From: Fulvitalea axinellae
GTDB lineage: Bacteria; Bacteroidota; Bacteroidia; Cytophagales; Cyclobacteriaceae
DNA: 64,000 nt
NCBI RefSeq assembly: GCF_036492835.1
Contig: NZ_AP025314.1
Location: 806,001 to 870,000 of the forward strand
Reading direction: 5' to 3'
Part shown: one piece after another, positions 34,670 to 43,689 of the stretch
Layout: each line of letters begins with the position of its first letter
Numbering within the stretch: position 1 is the stretch's first letter
Program-made: the position numbers and the translations under genes
The notes under the pieces: model-generated
Databases searched by the model: none
The model's input: the letters and a program-made list of their open reading frames with translations, nothing else
Told to the model about the DNA's origin: nothing

Positions 34670-35228
34670 AGCTCTTTGTCTTTACTTTTTTTGAAATATT
34701 ATAAATATTGGGCATCAGGATAAGGCTAAAAGCGTGCCCGTTAAGCCCCTTTACGCCCCCGTCCCAAAACCTGATATTGTATCCGTACACAAGCCGGAAC
34801 TGTCCGTTCCACCCTAGTCCGAACTCCGGGCGAAAAGCCATCGCGCTTTTGTCGAAGTCGGTATAGTGGATCAAGTTTATTCCCATTGCCACTGCTCCGT
34901 CAACCCAAGCGCCGGCTTTGAGTCCCCAAATAGTGTTGTTATCGCGTTCGCCCCATTTTTTTGTGCTGAATTCGTTTGAAACGGCAAGTTGAACCGCGGA
35001 ATAATGATGCCTCAAGCCTGAGATATAAGCTTTCCAGGCAAGTCCTACCTCACCGAAACCATAGTGATGTTGTTGGTACCCGACCACCATAGCTATATCT
35101 TCCTGAATATTGACGAGCTTTTTTCTGTTTGCTTCAGGGTAATCCTGTGACTGCCCGAAGGTACCCGCCGACAGGAAAAAGATAAGCGGAATAAGAAGAG
35201 CCAGCGTTTTGTTAAAAAATCCAGTCAT
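34650..35228 (-). CDS. Predicted outer-membrane beta-strand protein
   Basis: A 192-residue protein started at 35228 (MTGFFNKTLALLIPLIFFLS), a signal peptide cleaved near TFGQ. The mature part has repeated amphipathic strands (YGFGEVGLAWKAYISGLRHH), suggesting a small barrel. Family not recognised. It overlaps the DUF2007 gene and lies 30 bp after the next upstream gene. Confidence 0.65.
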   Translation of the reverse strand: MTGFFNKTLALLIPLIFFLSAGTFGQSQDYPEANRKKLVNIQEDIAMVVGYQQHHYGFGEVGLAWKAYISGLRHHYSAVQLAVSNEFSTKKWGERDNNTIWGLKAGAWVDGAVAMGINLIHYTDFDKSAMAFRPEFGLGWNGQFRLVYGYNIRFWDGGVKGLNGHAFSLILMPNIYNISKKVKTKSYGPNYH

Positions 35229-35258
35229 ATGCGTGTCTATCATAAAGAACCTCCGCGC

Positions 35259-36164
35259 TTAAGGCTCCAACCTTGTTTTAAACTTCTGCACTAACCATTT
35301 CGAATACCTTTTGTCCGAATCAATCTCCGGCCGGGCGTCGGCCTGTTCCAACATTATCACATACAGTTCGCCGGGAGCGGTGCTAATCACATAGCTCTTT
35401 TTCGACTCCACGGGCTTGGGCGATATATAAGGTTCGGCCGTTTCGTCTTTGGGTGTTACGCTAAACCTCGAAGAGGGAAACACCTTGATCTCGAAAGGCA
35501 ATTCCACGCCCGCTATTTTGGCCGAGGAGTTCAGGCTGTCCACTTCGGGCTTGAGGCTGAATACCTGAATCAGGCTTTCGTGCCGGTCCGGTTCCAGGCT
35601 GTTAAACAGGCTCGCTGTTTTGATATCCCGAACCTCAACTTTCCCTACGGTATCGGCGGGGATATTGGTGGAGAGCAAATGAAGTTCGCCCGAAGCGGAT
35701 TCCGATATCCGGTACCCGAGTCTTTTTCTGGCCGATTTGAATTCCGCCTTTTCTTTCTCGCCGGGATAGCTTAGGGTATCGTCACCGCCAAAGATCCGCA
35801 ATCCGCTCATCATACTGCCCGTCTTGATCTCTACCGGCACCCAATCGCCCTGATGGCTTAGCCTGAGGTTAGCCTTTTCCACGGATTTTTCGAAAATCAC
35901 CGTTTTGAAAAAGAACATAAACCCGAACAATACCGCCACCGTACCGCCCATCTTCATAGCCCCCAGCTTGAATTCGTTTTCCTGCGCTATACCGCCCATA
36001 AACTTGTAAAGGATGCAGGACAGGGCAATGGAGAACATTACCGAACTAAGTTCGGGATTTTTGTTTTCGCCCAGATAAAAGAAAGTCCCCAAGGAAATGC
36101 CCGCCACTATCAGGATAATATTGACGACGGTTTCCAGCTTGTTCTTGGTTTCCTGCTTGCTCAT
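35259..36164 (-). CDS. Membrane protein of unknown function
   Basis: A 301-residue protein with three hydrophobic segments in the first 100 residues (about 13-30, 40-55, 75-95) and a large soluble, beta-rich C-terminal part (100-301) with runs such as EIKTGSMMSGLRIFGGDDTL. No known domain recognised. It begins a three-gene minus-strand run (with 35228 and 34669) of envelope-linked proteins. Confidence 0.65.
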   Translation of the reverse strand: MSKQETKNKLETVVNIILIVAGISLGTFFYLGENKNPELSSVMFSIALSCILYKFMGGIAQENEFKLGAMKMGGTVAVLFGFMFFFKTVIFEKSVEKANLRLSHQGDWVPVEIKTGSMMSGLRIFGGDDTLSYPGEKEKAEFKSARKRLGYRISESASGELHLLSTNIPADTVGKVEVRDIKTASLFNSLEPDRHESLIQVFSLKPEVDSLNSSAKIAGVELPFEIKVFPSSRFSVTPKDETAEPYISPKPVESKKSYVISTAPGELYVIMLEQADARPEIDSDKRYSKWLVQKFKTRLEP

Positions 36165-36375
36165 GACTTTGGCGGTCTGATATTAGAAAAAGGGGAAAGG
36201 GCAGTGCGATTAATCCGCTTATTGAAATTTACCAAAAAATGACTGTATAATTAAATTAACGAGCGTTTTTAAGAGTGGGTTGGGTAAATCTATGTTGTGG
36301 TTGGGGTGTCGTTGTTCTAATTAAGTGCAAGTGGTGGTGTCGCTTAGCACTGGAGTCAATTGAGAATCATATTCG

Positions 36376-37071
36376 CTATTTACTTCCTAGCTTATTTTCA
36401 ATAATTCTTCTTCGGTTTATACTGTCAAGAGTGAAGATTTTGCTCGGTAAATTGAACCGTCCGTAAACTATAGATTTGAGTTTTCGTTCTTTATTAAATT
36501 CAAATTGTCCAATTAAATTGTTCTTACCCAAAAAAACAAGCGAAGAATCAGTTTGATATATGGGTTCCCCTAATTCAACTTTTAAGTCTTTTATGCCGAC
36601 TCCCACCTTTATTCCCTTTCCGATCTTTATAGAGGTGCCATATAATTGTAGGAGAATGAATGTTTGGTCTTTATCCATCGCAGACCAACCGTAACCAGTT
36701 TTCCAATACGTATGAGTAGTTAGCATGCCTTGATATTCCTCATTTATAGCATACTCTCTTCCTCTTACTGTCTGTTTGTTGAAGAGTGTGTAGAATACAA
36801 ATATCCCTGAATCACTTGGATTATAGAACCTTTTAGAAGGTACGTATCCTGTTGCACCCGATGTTTCATAGTATTGGAGAACAGAATCAAGTTTTGGGAT
36901 GGGAAAATCAAAGAACCTGTTTTTGCTGACAGTATCTACAGCTTTAGTTTTCACTTTATTCAGTTCTAAAGTGATCTCTCGTCTTTGATTCGGTTTCGTT
37001 TTTAATTGGCAACCAGTATAAGTGGTTAAGACAAAGAATGTTAGTGCAATGGTTTTTCTTCCTAAGAACAT
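36376..37071 (-). CDS. Hypothetical lipoprotein in AT-rich block
   Basis: Started at 37071 (MFLGRKTIALTFFVLTTYTG), giving a 231-residue lipoprotein with Cys at about 21. Unknown family. It contains the strand-rich run SIKIGKGIKVGVGIKDLKVE. It lies 10 bp after the upstream small membrane gene. Base composition is lower in GC than the genes left of 36 kb. Confidence 0.65.
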   Translation of the reverse strand: MFLGRKTIALTFFVLTTYTGCQLKTKPNQRREITLELNKVKTKAVDTVSKNRFFDFPIPKLDSVLQYYETSGATGYVPSKRFYNPSDSGIFVFYTLFNKQTVRGREYAINEEYQGMLTTHTYWKTGYGWSAMDKDQTFILLQLYGTSIKIGKGIKVGVGIKDLKVELGEPIYQTDSSLVFLGKNNLIGQFEFNKERKLKSIVYGRFNLPSKIFTLDSINRRRIIENKLGSK

Positions 37072-37081
37072 GGCTTTGGCT

Positions 37082-37390
37082 TTACGGATAAAACAACCTG
37101 CCATTCCACCGATATTCAGATCCCCTCAATAGTGTAGCGTTTAAAATAAAGATTACAGCTATCATAAAGAACATCGAAGCCAAGGCCCAAAACCACAAAT
37201 TCCCTTTCCTTTTTTCGACACCGTATAAAGTCGAAAGGGTGTGTGTTAAAATCACAATATACATAAAAGCGTAGCCCAATAGGTCCCCTAATCCCATCCC
37301 GAAGGATATGTGTTTGTAAAAGGTGCCTAAACTACCAATGACTATCCAAAAAATAAGGACAATTCCGTTTAACAACTTGCCTGTGCTCAT
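37082..37390 (-). CDS. Small three-segment membrane protein
   Basis: A 102-residue protein with three hydrophobic segments (about 7-25, 35-55, 68-88). No family recognised. It is probably co-transcribed with the lipoprotein gene 10 bp downstream. Confidence 0.6.
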   Translation of the reverse strand: MSTGKLLNGIVLIFWIVIGSLGTFYKHISFGMGLGDLLGYAFMYIVILTHTLSTLYGVEKRKGNLWFWALASMFFMIAVIFILNATLLRGSEYRWNGRLFYP

Positions 37391-37418
37391 AATTACGCGA
37401 TTGAAGAAACACTATACA

Positions 37419-37466
37419 TGCGCCTGCCTTCGAGTGGGTGTTTTTACCACTCTCCACGCGCAGGCA
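37419..37466 (-). terminator. Imperfect hairpin between small genes
   Basis: TGCGCCTGCC (37419-37428) pairs imperfectly with GCGCAGGCA (37458-37466); AGTGGGTG and CCACTCT extend the stem. It follows the stop of the gene at 37469-37858 and is the likely terminator. Confidence 0.5.
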
Positions 37467-37468
37467 CT

Positions 37469-37858
37469 TTAATTTTGTTTAAACATTATTTGGGCAAAAT
37501 TCCAGAACGCTTCCAACCGAATTGTTCCCATTTTGGGCTGAAGGCTAGTCAATTCGGTTCGCCCGTTGACCTTAGCTAATCTGTATTGAATCACCTCGGG
37601 GCTATCGGCTCCCTTTTCGTGAATGCTAATTTTATCTTTTCCGATTCTTTCCCATTCAAACTCCCCAGTGAAGTCATAATGCTCACATCCCTCATCGCCT
37701 ATCCCCCAACTTCTATAATTCCCCGTTCCGTCTGGGTTAATCCGCATCCAGGAGCCCATAATCATCATAAAGCCGGACCAGTCATCTGAACTCCATTCGC
37801 CGCATAGTTCATCCCTGCTTAGCAACAGTTTTATATTTTCGATTAGTTTTAAAGGCAT
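37469..37858 (-). CDS. Small soluble hypothetical protein
   Basis: A 129-residue soluble protein without signal peptide; it contains the pattern GEWSSDDWSGFMMIMGSWMR and GNYRSWGIGDEG. The strand pattern is lipocalin-like. No family recognised; size and AT-rich setting would fit an immunity-type or accessory gene, but there is no partner toxin beside it. Confidence 0.55.
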   Translation of the reverse strand: MPLKLIENIKLLLSRDELCGEWSSDDWSGFMMIMGSWMRINPDGTGNYRSWGIGDEGCEHYDFTGEFEWERIGKDKISIHEKGADSPEVIQYRLAKVNGRTELTSLQPKMGTIRLEAFWNFAQIMFKQN

Positions 37859-38037
37859 GTTTATTAGCTGTTCGATAGTTCATTAACCCTAGAGTGACGC
37901 GAAAGCGTCTTCGGTGCCTTAGCACTGATATTTATGGTCGGATTTTTCACGGAAACAAAGACGCCTGTCCCTTTTTATTAATGGATAGGCACAGGCCCTT
38001 TGCAAACTAGCATTCCAAAAATCTATATCGAAAAAAC

Positions 38038-38691
38038 TCAGCTATCAACCTTGCCGAAATTAACAAATTTGTCTGAAGCGATAGGCATATACAATGTCTG
38101 GATACAAGACACTATTCCGATAAGAATCCCGACGGCCAATACAAAAATTCTCCAGATGCCTATTGGTCCGTTAATCGATAAGTGCAAAACCAATAGCAGA
38201 ATTGTTACAGCAGTTAAAGCGCTTCTGGTGAGTATTGCTTTTTTCTGCTTCTTTTTCTGTGCTGTTTGGATAGTAGTGGCATAAAAACGAATCCATCCCT
38301 TAATTTTCTCTGGGCTTACGTAGTCATCGGCATATTTTTCCACTAAAGCTGGAAGTTCGTCTAATTCCCCAATCTCTTTTACTAGCTTAGCTCTTACCCT
38401 TTCAGAGTATTGGTTGATAGAATACTTTACACAAAGAGGGATGATGTCACCTTTTAGTTTTTCGCCCAAAAATTTCCTGATTTCATCCCGAGTAACCCCT
38501 TGCTCGATCTTTTCCACAATAGCTGGGCTATATTGGCTTATAATCTTATTCTCGGCAGATGATATCGCCCTTTTCAGGAAAGGTCTCCCTATTTTTTCTT
38601 CGTGTTCGGTGTAAATGTCATCTGTGGAGATGCCTGAGATTAACAACTTCTCGATATCGTCTACTAAAGAGTTGAACTTTTGCTTATTCAT
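38038..38691 (-). CDS. Helical protein with two C-terminal membrane segments
   Basis: A 217-residue protein. The first 150 residues are charged helices with short repeats of the type EKIEQGVTRDEIRKFLGEKL, a Lys-rich linker (TAQKKKQKK) follows, then two hydrophobic segments (about 155-172, 178-200). The architecture resembles the next gene (38972-39613). Unknown function. Confidence 0.6.
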   Translation of the reverse strand: MNKQKFNSLVDDIEKLLISGISTDDIYTEHEEKIGRPFLKRAISSAENKIISQYSPAIVEKIEQGVTRDEIRKFLGEKLKGDIIPLCVKYSINQYSERVRAKLVKEIGELDELPALVEKYADDYVSPEKIKGWIRFYATTIQTAQKKKQKKAILTRSALTAVTILLLVLHLSINGPIGIWRIFVLAVGILIGIVSCIQTLYMPIASDKFVNFGKVDS

Positions 38692-38971
38692 GTCTAATAT
38701 GTTAATGTTTAAATAAACATATTAATACATTACTATTGATGCAAAAGAATAATGCTTTAATCTCTTTTCCGATCTTTATATTATAACATAAGATCTTGTT
38801 TTGCTTGTACAGGTAGGGTACAGTTCTGTTACAGGTGCCTTAACTATTAAAGACTGTCATTTATATTTAAAAAAACATAGTACCCCTGTTTGGATAGCGA
38901 AGGTATTGGGTTCAGGGTTGAATGATGTTATGACTTGCAGGGCGACCATTAGTTGTTCCCCAAAGGTTTAA

Positions 38972-39613
38972 TTATTTACTTTTTCGTTGCGAGACGCCTT
39001 TGACTATTCTCCACACCCCTACAAAGAACAAAATTAATGAGCTGTATGGTAATTTACCCTTTGAACTAAGACTAATCGCTACAGCTACTCCCCCTACTAT
39101 CGCTAAGAGAGCCCCGATTAAAATATTTTGTTTTCCGCGCTCTTTTAGCTGAGCTTTCATGTTTTCGCTATCTTCTTCATTTAGAGATAGTTCTTCTTCT
39201 AGTTTTTTGTTAATTACATCTTCCTTTAGCCCTTGCTGTCTCAAGTCTGTGATATAGCTAAAAGCTTTATCTTTTATTTTCTTTTCATCCTCGTCTACGG
39301 TTTCGTAGATATTAATTCCCGAATCTTTTAAGTCTATCTTAATACTTTCAATCGATTCGCCAGACTGTAACCTTTCGCTAATCATTAGTTGCAGCTCTTT
39401 TTTTGACAAATCGCTAATCCCTGTATTTTCGTTTCTTTTAGCTAAAAAATTTGAAAGGCGGTCTACCTCTGCTAATTGCCCTCTTCTATTTAATTCTTCT
39501 TGTAGAAGAGGTATGACTTCTACTTTTAAACCTTCCGGCTTGGTTGACATATCTACCAAATCCTCAAGCGACATTCTTTGATAGCGATCTCTAACTCCTT
39601 TTAAATCTTTCAT
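38972..39613 (-). CDS. Helical protein with two C-terminal membrane segments
   Basis: A 213-residue protein. It starts with a motif RYQRMSLEDLVDMSTKPEGL that resembles the tail of the protein at 61609-62151 (ARYSKKSTDDLLEIAENPDR). Charged helices occupy the middle, and two hydrophobic segments end the protein (about 165-180, 190-205). Unknown function. A complete IS lies 48 bp upstream and has probably replaced or separated its promoter. Confidence 0.6.
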   Translation of the reverse strand: MKDLKGVRDRYQRMSLEDLVDMSTKPEGLKVEVIPLLQEELNRRGQLAEVDRLSNFLAKRNENTGISDLSKKELQLMISERLQSGESIESIKIDLKDSGINIYETVDEDEKKIKDKAFSYITDLRQQGLKEDVINKKLEEELSLNEEDSENMKAQLKERGKQNILIGALLAIVGGVAVAISLSSKGKLPYSSLILFFVGVWRIVKGVSQRKSK

Positions 39614-39660
39614 TCCTTAAAAATAAAATTCACTCATATAAATTATAATTTATTAATATA

Positions 39661-41311
39661 GGGTTTACTGAAAAAGCCCAGAGGGCTACCCAGCTAGGAT
39701 ATTTTGCCAGACAGTCTTTTCCTGTTTCTTTTCGCCGTCTTGAAGCCATATCCCGTATTTCCAGCTCAAGAAAACAAGGTCAAAAAAGATTTCGCTCTGA
39801 AATCTTTTCAAGTTGGCCACGAAGAAAATGCAGGCGATCCATGAAAGCGAAGTGTCCGCTCTCCTTGCCTGTATTTTGTCCAATCCGAGTCCCCGTTTCA
39901 CTTCCCCGAATTTTCCTTCCGCCCTGCTTCGGTGCCGTTGGTGAAGCGCCCGGTTTTCCTTGCGTTCCCTGATTTTTTCGGGACTTGAGGGAGGCCTTCC
40001 CAACGGGGAGCCCACGAATTCCACACCCGCGCCGGACATGGTCTGCCGGGCGTTCCTGTTTCCGTAAATCTTGTCCCCGACGAATTTGCCGAGCTTCATT
40101 TCCGGGTTTCTCTCCCCGAAACTGTCGATGTGCCCGCGGATCACTTCCGCGTCACCCTCGTAGTAAGCGTCCCATTGCGCCTTGTCCAGATAGGAATAGC
40201 CTTCGTGAAGGCTTACGGACAATTTGGCGCCGAACTCGGTGTCGCTTCCGTTTTTGCCCCGGACTATCGGCCGGACATGGGGCTGGAAGACGTTCACGAT
40301 GCGGCCGTCCACCCTGTTGGCACCGGTCTCCAGCATGAGCGACTGTTGCCTGGCGATTTCGTGAAGCACCATCAGAATCTTCAAAAACCTGCTTTTTAGG
40401 CGTATAACGCCCTTGTTGGCCTCTATGAGGCTGTCGATATGCCGTAGGTTCCGTTCCAGATAATTCAGCTGTCGGCGTGCGCACACGCGCCAGAATTCGG
40501 CTCCTTTCCTCTTTTTTCTCGTCGCCCCGACATATTCCCTATGGGCTTTATCCCGGTAAGTCCGGGGCTTTTTGGATAAACCGGAATCCCTGGCGACGGG
40601 CCAAAGGAGGTCGATGATTTTCTCCGACTGCACCCTCGCCGTAGCCAACAGCCCAAGGTCCGTGGGGTATGGAATCTCTTGCGGCGCCACCGTCGCGTCG
40701 CAGGAGACAACCCGCTTGTCATCTTCGGCGTCCCCGGAATGCCCGTCTTTGGACCCTTCATCCCGATCGCCCTCCGCAATACGGATCCCCTCGTGTTGCA
40801 AAAGCGAACTCATCCTGTTAAAATCCCCGTACCCGAGCCGCTTGCGGACCGTCGTGAACAGCGAAGGGTCAAAGGCCTTTTCCGTGGTGAACGAGCCGAG
40901 TCCCACGAAATACTGGAGATACGGATTTTCTTTGATTTGTTCTATCGCCTCGGCGTCCGAAACGTTCAGCTTATGCTTCACGATCAGCGCGCCGATGACC
41001 AGCCGGGCCGGTTTGCACGGACTGCCCTTGCCCGTCGACATTTTCGATTCGTAGACCAAACCCAATTCCGCCCAGGGGATGGAGTTGGCCAACTTCACCC
41101 ATCTGTTTTCCGGGTTAAGGCGCCCTATTTCCGGGTCCAAAAAACCTTCTATACTCAATTGCGAGGAACTTGTCTTGATCATAGGTGCAAGGGAAAAAAT
41201 GCTCTCAGTCCTTTCTAAGGCCAATTTACGAATATTCCCTGTGCTTTGGAAAGGGAAACAAGCTACCTAATCCACTGATAATCTTGTGGTTTTTACTTTT
41301 TCAGTAAACCC
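39661..41311 (-). mobile_element. Complete insertion sequence, 1651 bp, IS5/IS1182-like
   Basis: Perfect 16-bp terminal inverted repeats, GGGTTTACTGAAAAAG (39661-39676) and its complement (41296-41311). They are flanked by a perfect 7-bp target duplication TAATATA at 39654-39660 and 41312-41318. One intact transposase on the minus strand fills it. The element is visibly richer in GC than its AT-rich surroundings, which supports recent arrival. Confidence 0.93.
39686..41182 (-). CDS. IS5/IS1182-family transposase
   Basis: A 498-residue transposase when started at 41182 (MIKTSSSQLSIEGFLDPEIG); a Met at 41224 is also in frame. The N-terminal DUF772-like part includes YLQYFVGLGSFTTEKAFDPS. The DDE core includes the first Asp in VVSCDATVAPQ, GDKIYGNRNAR in the middle, and RSRAEGKFGEVKRGLGLDKI with the Glu near the end. 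No frameshift or stop was seen, so it may be active. Confidence 0.92.
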   Translation of the reverse strand: MIKTSSSQLSIEGFLDPEIGRLNPENRWVKLANSIPWAELGLVYESKMSTGKGSPCKPARLVIGALIVKHKLNVSDAEAIEQIKENPYLQYFVGLGSFTTEKAFDPSLFTTVRKRLGYGDFNRMSSLLQHEGIRIAEGDRDEGSKDGHSGDAEDDKRVVSCDATVAPQEIPYPTDLGLLATARVQSEKIIDLLWPVARDSGLSKKPRTYRDKAHREYVGATRKKRKGAEFWRVCARRQLNYLERNLRHIDSLIEANKGVIRLKSRFLKILMVLHEIARQQSLMLETGANRVDGRIVNVFQPHVRPIVRGKNGSDTEFGAKLSVSLHEGYSYLDKAQWDAYYEGDAEVIRGHIDSFGERNPEMKLGKFVGDKIYGNRNARQTMSGAGVEFVGSPLGRPPSSPEKIRERKENRALHQRHRSRAEGKFGEVKRGLGLDKIQARRADTSLSWIACIFFVANLKRFQSEIFFDLVFLSWKYGIWLQDGEKKQEKTVWQNILAG

Positions 41312-41464
41312 TAATATAAATAAAATAATTAATGATTTATTTACTGTTATCCTTTAGTGTGAGTTTTATGGACTAAATATGTGCTTGCTTTGTGAGCAAA
41401 GAATATTAAAAAATCTCTTTGCGTGCGCAGGACTTAATCGGCGGTGTTTCTGGTGCCTTAATGC

Positions 41465-42040
41465 CTATCTAAATGATTTAGGTTTCATCTGCCTCCCCGC
41501 ATTTTCAGCGATTTCAATTATTCTTTTTCGTCTGGTTTCTTCCCTTTTTGCGGAAATCACCCAATACAGTAAATGCTTCTTTTCGGATTTACTCAAGGAA
41601 TCAAAGTAATCTTTCGCACCGTCAAATTTCATTAATTCCTCGATTAAATCGTCAGGCATTTTAAGCTCTTCTACTTCGTCAAGAAAGGTCCAAGAACCAT
41701 TTTCCTTTGCGATTTTAATGCTCTTAAAACCCTCTTCCGTCATCAGCCCTTGCTGGATCAGGTTTTCGACTTTTTGCTTATTGATCTTTGACCAATTGCT
41801 TTTTGCCTTCCGCTTGCGGAAGTATTGTTTATACCTTTCGCTGTCAATTGTTTTTTTTGTGGAATCAATCCAACCAAAGCATAAAGCCTCGTCAACCGAA
41901 TCGCTCCAACTGAGGTTATAATTAGGAGTCCCTTTCCTGTGGAAAATCAACCAAATAGTATCCTTTTTAATATGATTCAGCTCTAGCCATCTTCTCCATT
42001 CTTCCTTGTTGCTTGGGCAATATTCTTCGGTGTTTCTCAT
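41465..42040 (-). CDS. YdeI/OmpD-associated family protein
   Basis: A 191-residue soluble protein with the YdeI pattern: EEWRRWLELNHIKKDTIWLI, DEALCFGWIDSTKK, and near the end WVISAKREETRRKRIIEIAE. Family members have been linked to resistance to cationic peptides or bacteriocins, with little mechanism known. AT-rich, like its neighbours. Confidence 0.88.
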   Translation of the reverse strand: MRNTEEYCPSNKEEWRRWLELNHIKKDTIWLIFHRKGTPNYNLSWSDSVDEALCFGWIDSTKKTIDSERYKQYFRKRKAKSNWSKINKQKVENLIQQGLMTEEGFKSIKIAKENGSWTFLDEVEELKMPDDLIEELMKFDGAKDYFDSLSKSEKKHLLYWVISAKREETRRKRIIEIAENAGRQMKPKSFR

Positions 42041-42191
42041 TGAGTTTCTTTGATCGCTTAAGGCGAGGTGAAAAAGTAAATTCTCATTATTCCTTATATC
42101 TAAGTGGCCTTTCTTGTCTTCTAAAGATGTGGTTAATTGTGATATTGCAATTAGGGGGTTTGTGTGAAATGTTTGGATTTTATTTTAGTAT

Positions 42192-42509
42192 ATGGAAAAT
42201 AATAAATTGTATAATCTATTAAAAGATCTTCTGGGTAATGAATTTCAAGACGTAGTTCTCGTACCCGATGCTAATTCACGAGAAGAAACATGTTTTGTTA
42301 AGAAAGGCGTGATAAGTTGTGAATTAGTTCGAGCGTTGGATGATGAAGACATTTGGATTAATATATGTTATAAGGGAGGGAGTTTAGGTAGTTTTGAAAC
42401 GCCTAATCATGAGAAGATTTATGAGATTATCAGAATGTTGCTGATTGGTGATTTGAAATTTGTATATGATAAATATCCTGAAGTATTTTCAATGGATCTC
42501 TCTTTTTGA
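42192..42509 (+). CDS. Small AT-rich hypothetical protein
   Basis: A 105-residue acidic soluble protein without signal peptide (KLYNLLKDLLGNEFQDVVLV). Codon use is strongly AT-biased compared with most of the window, suggesting transfer. No family recognised. The acidic, short, single-domain character fits immunity-type proteins, but this is only a guess. Confidence 0.55.
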   Translation: MENNKLYNLLKDLLGNEFQDVVLVPDANSREETCFVKKGVISCELVRALDDEDIWINICYKGGSLGSFETPNHEKIYEIIRMLLIGDLKFVYDKYPEVFSMDLSF

Positions 42510-42677
42510 GGTATATGATTTTTTTATATGAAATAATGTGGGAGGCTATTGTATCTTCTTCTTCTTTAAGAGGGTTCTATCTTATGTAAGGAGTATTTTC
42601 AAGTTTTCTCCTTTATTAGATACCCCACGTTTTTAAAGCTAATTCAGCAATTCCCTGTCATAGCTGGTGATGTAGAG

Positions 42678-42691
42678 CGCAAGATCTTTGC
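42678..42691 (+). promoter_or_regulatory. Conserved 14-bp element upstream of HTH paralogue 2
   Basis: CGCAAGATCTTTGC, inside the palindromic run GCGCAAGATCTTTGCGC. It ends 13 bases before the ATG at 42705, exactly as the related element does before the paralogue at 16475. Confidence 0.55.
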
Positions 42692-42704
42692 GCTTTGTGT
42701 ATTG

Positions 42705-43322
42705 ATGGGCTACAGCCAGCTGACATATCGCGAAAGGGAATTCCTGATGACTCTCCGGCAACACGGGCACTCGGTGCGCAAAATTGCGGAGGCTTTACGC
42801 CGGTCGCCTTCCACCGTAAGCCGGGAGTTGGAACGCAATAGTCTGCGTGGCGAGTACAACGCCGCTACGGCCGACCGCCTAAGCCAAGCCCGGAAGAGGT
42901 GGGGAGGGCACTGCCGTAACGGAAATTACCGCCCACAGTACTATTGGCAGATAAATAGGCTGTTTCAGTACAGGAAGTTGCCCCGTACGCATATCGCTTG
43001 GCGTTCCGATTTGAACGAGTATTACCGCCACCGTGGCGAGCCCGACCATTTTTTTATGAACGTACTTTATCCGCGTAGCAGGTCGCTGTTTAGGCGCAAG
43101 GACAAACCTTGGCATTTTACCCAGATGAACGAACTGGCCGAACTGCTGATGGAGCGCTTGGCCGAAGAGAAAACGGCTATTTTGGCCAGGCGGACAAAGG
43201 TGATAAGCATTACCAAATACCCGCAACGGCAAGAGATTCCGTTTCGGCCGAGACAAAAAAGGGCCGGTTTTCGGCAAACAAGACAAAAAAGCTGCGCTTA
43301 CGGTTTGGCTAATACGGGATAA
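42705..43322 (+). CDS. IS30-type helix-turn-helix protein without a DDE domain (paralogue 2)
   Basis: A 205-residue protein. The N-terminal HTH_38 is LTYREREFLMTLRQHGHSVR, then KIAEALRRSPSTVSRELERN. As in the gene at 15867-16475, the HTH is followed by QARKRWGG, LPRTHIAWRSDLNEYYRHR, RSRSLFRRKDKP and MNELAELLMERL. No integrase catalytic core is present. The C-terminal 40 residues are basic and differ between the two. The start at the ATG 42705 is preferred over TTG 42702. Confidence 0.75.
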   Translation: MGYSQLTYREREFLMTLRQHGHSVRKIAEALRRSPSTVSRELERNSLRGEYNAATADRLSQARKRWGGHCRNGNYRPQYYWQINRLFQYRKLPRTHIAWRSDLNEYYRHRGEPDHFFMNVLYPRSRSLFRRKDKPWHFTQMNELAELLMERLAEEKTAILARRTKVISITKYPQRQEIPFRPRQKRAGFRQTRQKSCAYGLANTG

Positions 43323-43384
43323 CTATGCCTCCCCGACACATAAGGCGTTGGCTTGGGCCCCGTTTTATAGTAAGAATATCCAGT

Positions 43385-43408
43385 ATCCCCTTTCGAGGGG
43401 ATTTTTTT
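43385..43408 (+). terminator. Intrinsic terminator after HTH paralogue 2
   Basis: ATCCCC (43385-43390), loop TTTCGA, GGGGAT (43397-43402), seven T in all. Confidence 0.9.
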
Positions 43409-43608
43409 GTGCCCAACTTTAGTCTGGTCCCGATATTTCTCGTTTTGTCTCCATCCGGTTTTGTTGAATGGTATCCCGAAAAGTTAATGGCGAAAGTGTT
43501 GCGATTGCTCACGTGTTTTCGGGATTTTTTTCGGCGAATTATAATCAAGATCCTTTGTATAGGATGGATTCTGGTTCGGCAAATTTGGTCAGTCATTTAC
43601 GCCTACGA

Positions 43609-43656
43609 ATAATGCGTTTTGCGTCCTAATTTTAATACAGAGGCAAAACGCATTAT
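43609..43656. repeat. Inverted repeat between convergent genes
   Basis: ATAATGCGTTTTGC (43609-43622) and GCAAAACGCATTAT (43643-43656), a perfect 14-bp inverted repeat with a 20-base spacer. It precedes the end of the TPR gene on minus and may be its terminator or the scar of an element. Confidence 0.6.
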
Positions 43657-43689
43657 GGATAAACAGAAGGGTACGGAGTTATTTTAAAA

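Noticed and set aside
36376..42040. Possible integron cassette array: small genes on one strand separated by imperfect palindromes, with recurring GGTGCCTTA near gene boundaries (37.9, 38.8 and 41.5 kb).
   Set aside because: No clear attC core pair (RYYYAAC with GTTRRRY) could be aligned at the gaps, no integrase gene is present, and the motif also occurs inside a coding region.
42192..42509. Toxin-immunity pair with the neighbouring YdeI-like gene.
   Set aside because: The genes are divergent and no toxin-like domain is visible next to them.
43325..43612. A 95-residue frame downstream of HTH paralogue 2.
   Set aside because: It runs through a strong terminator hairpin at 43385-43408 and has no family resemblance.
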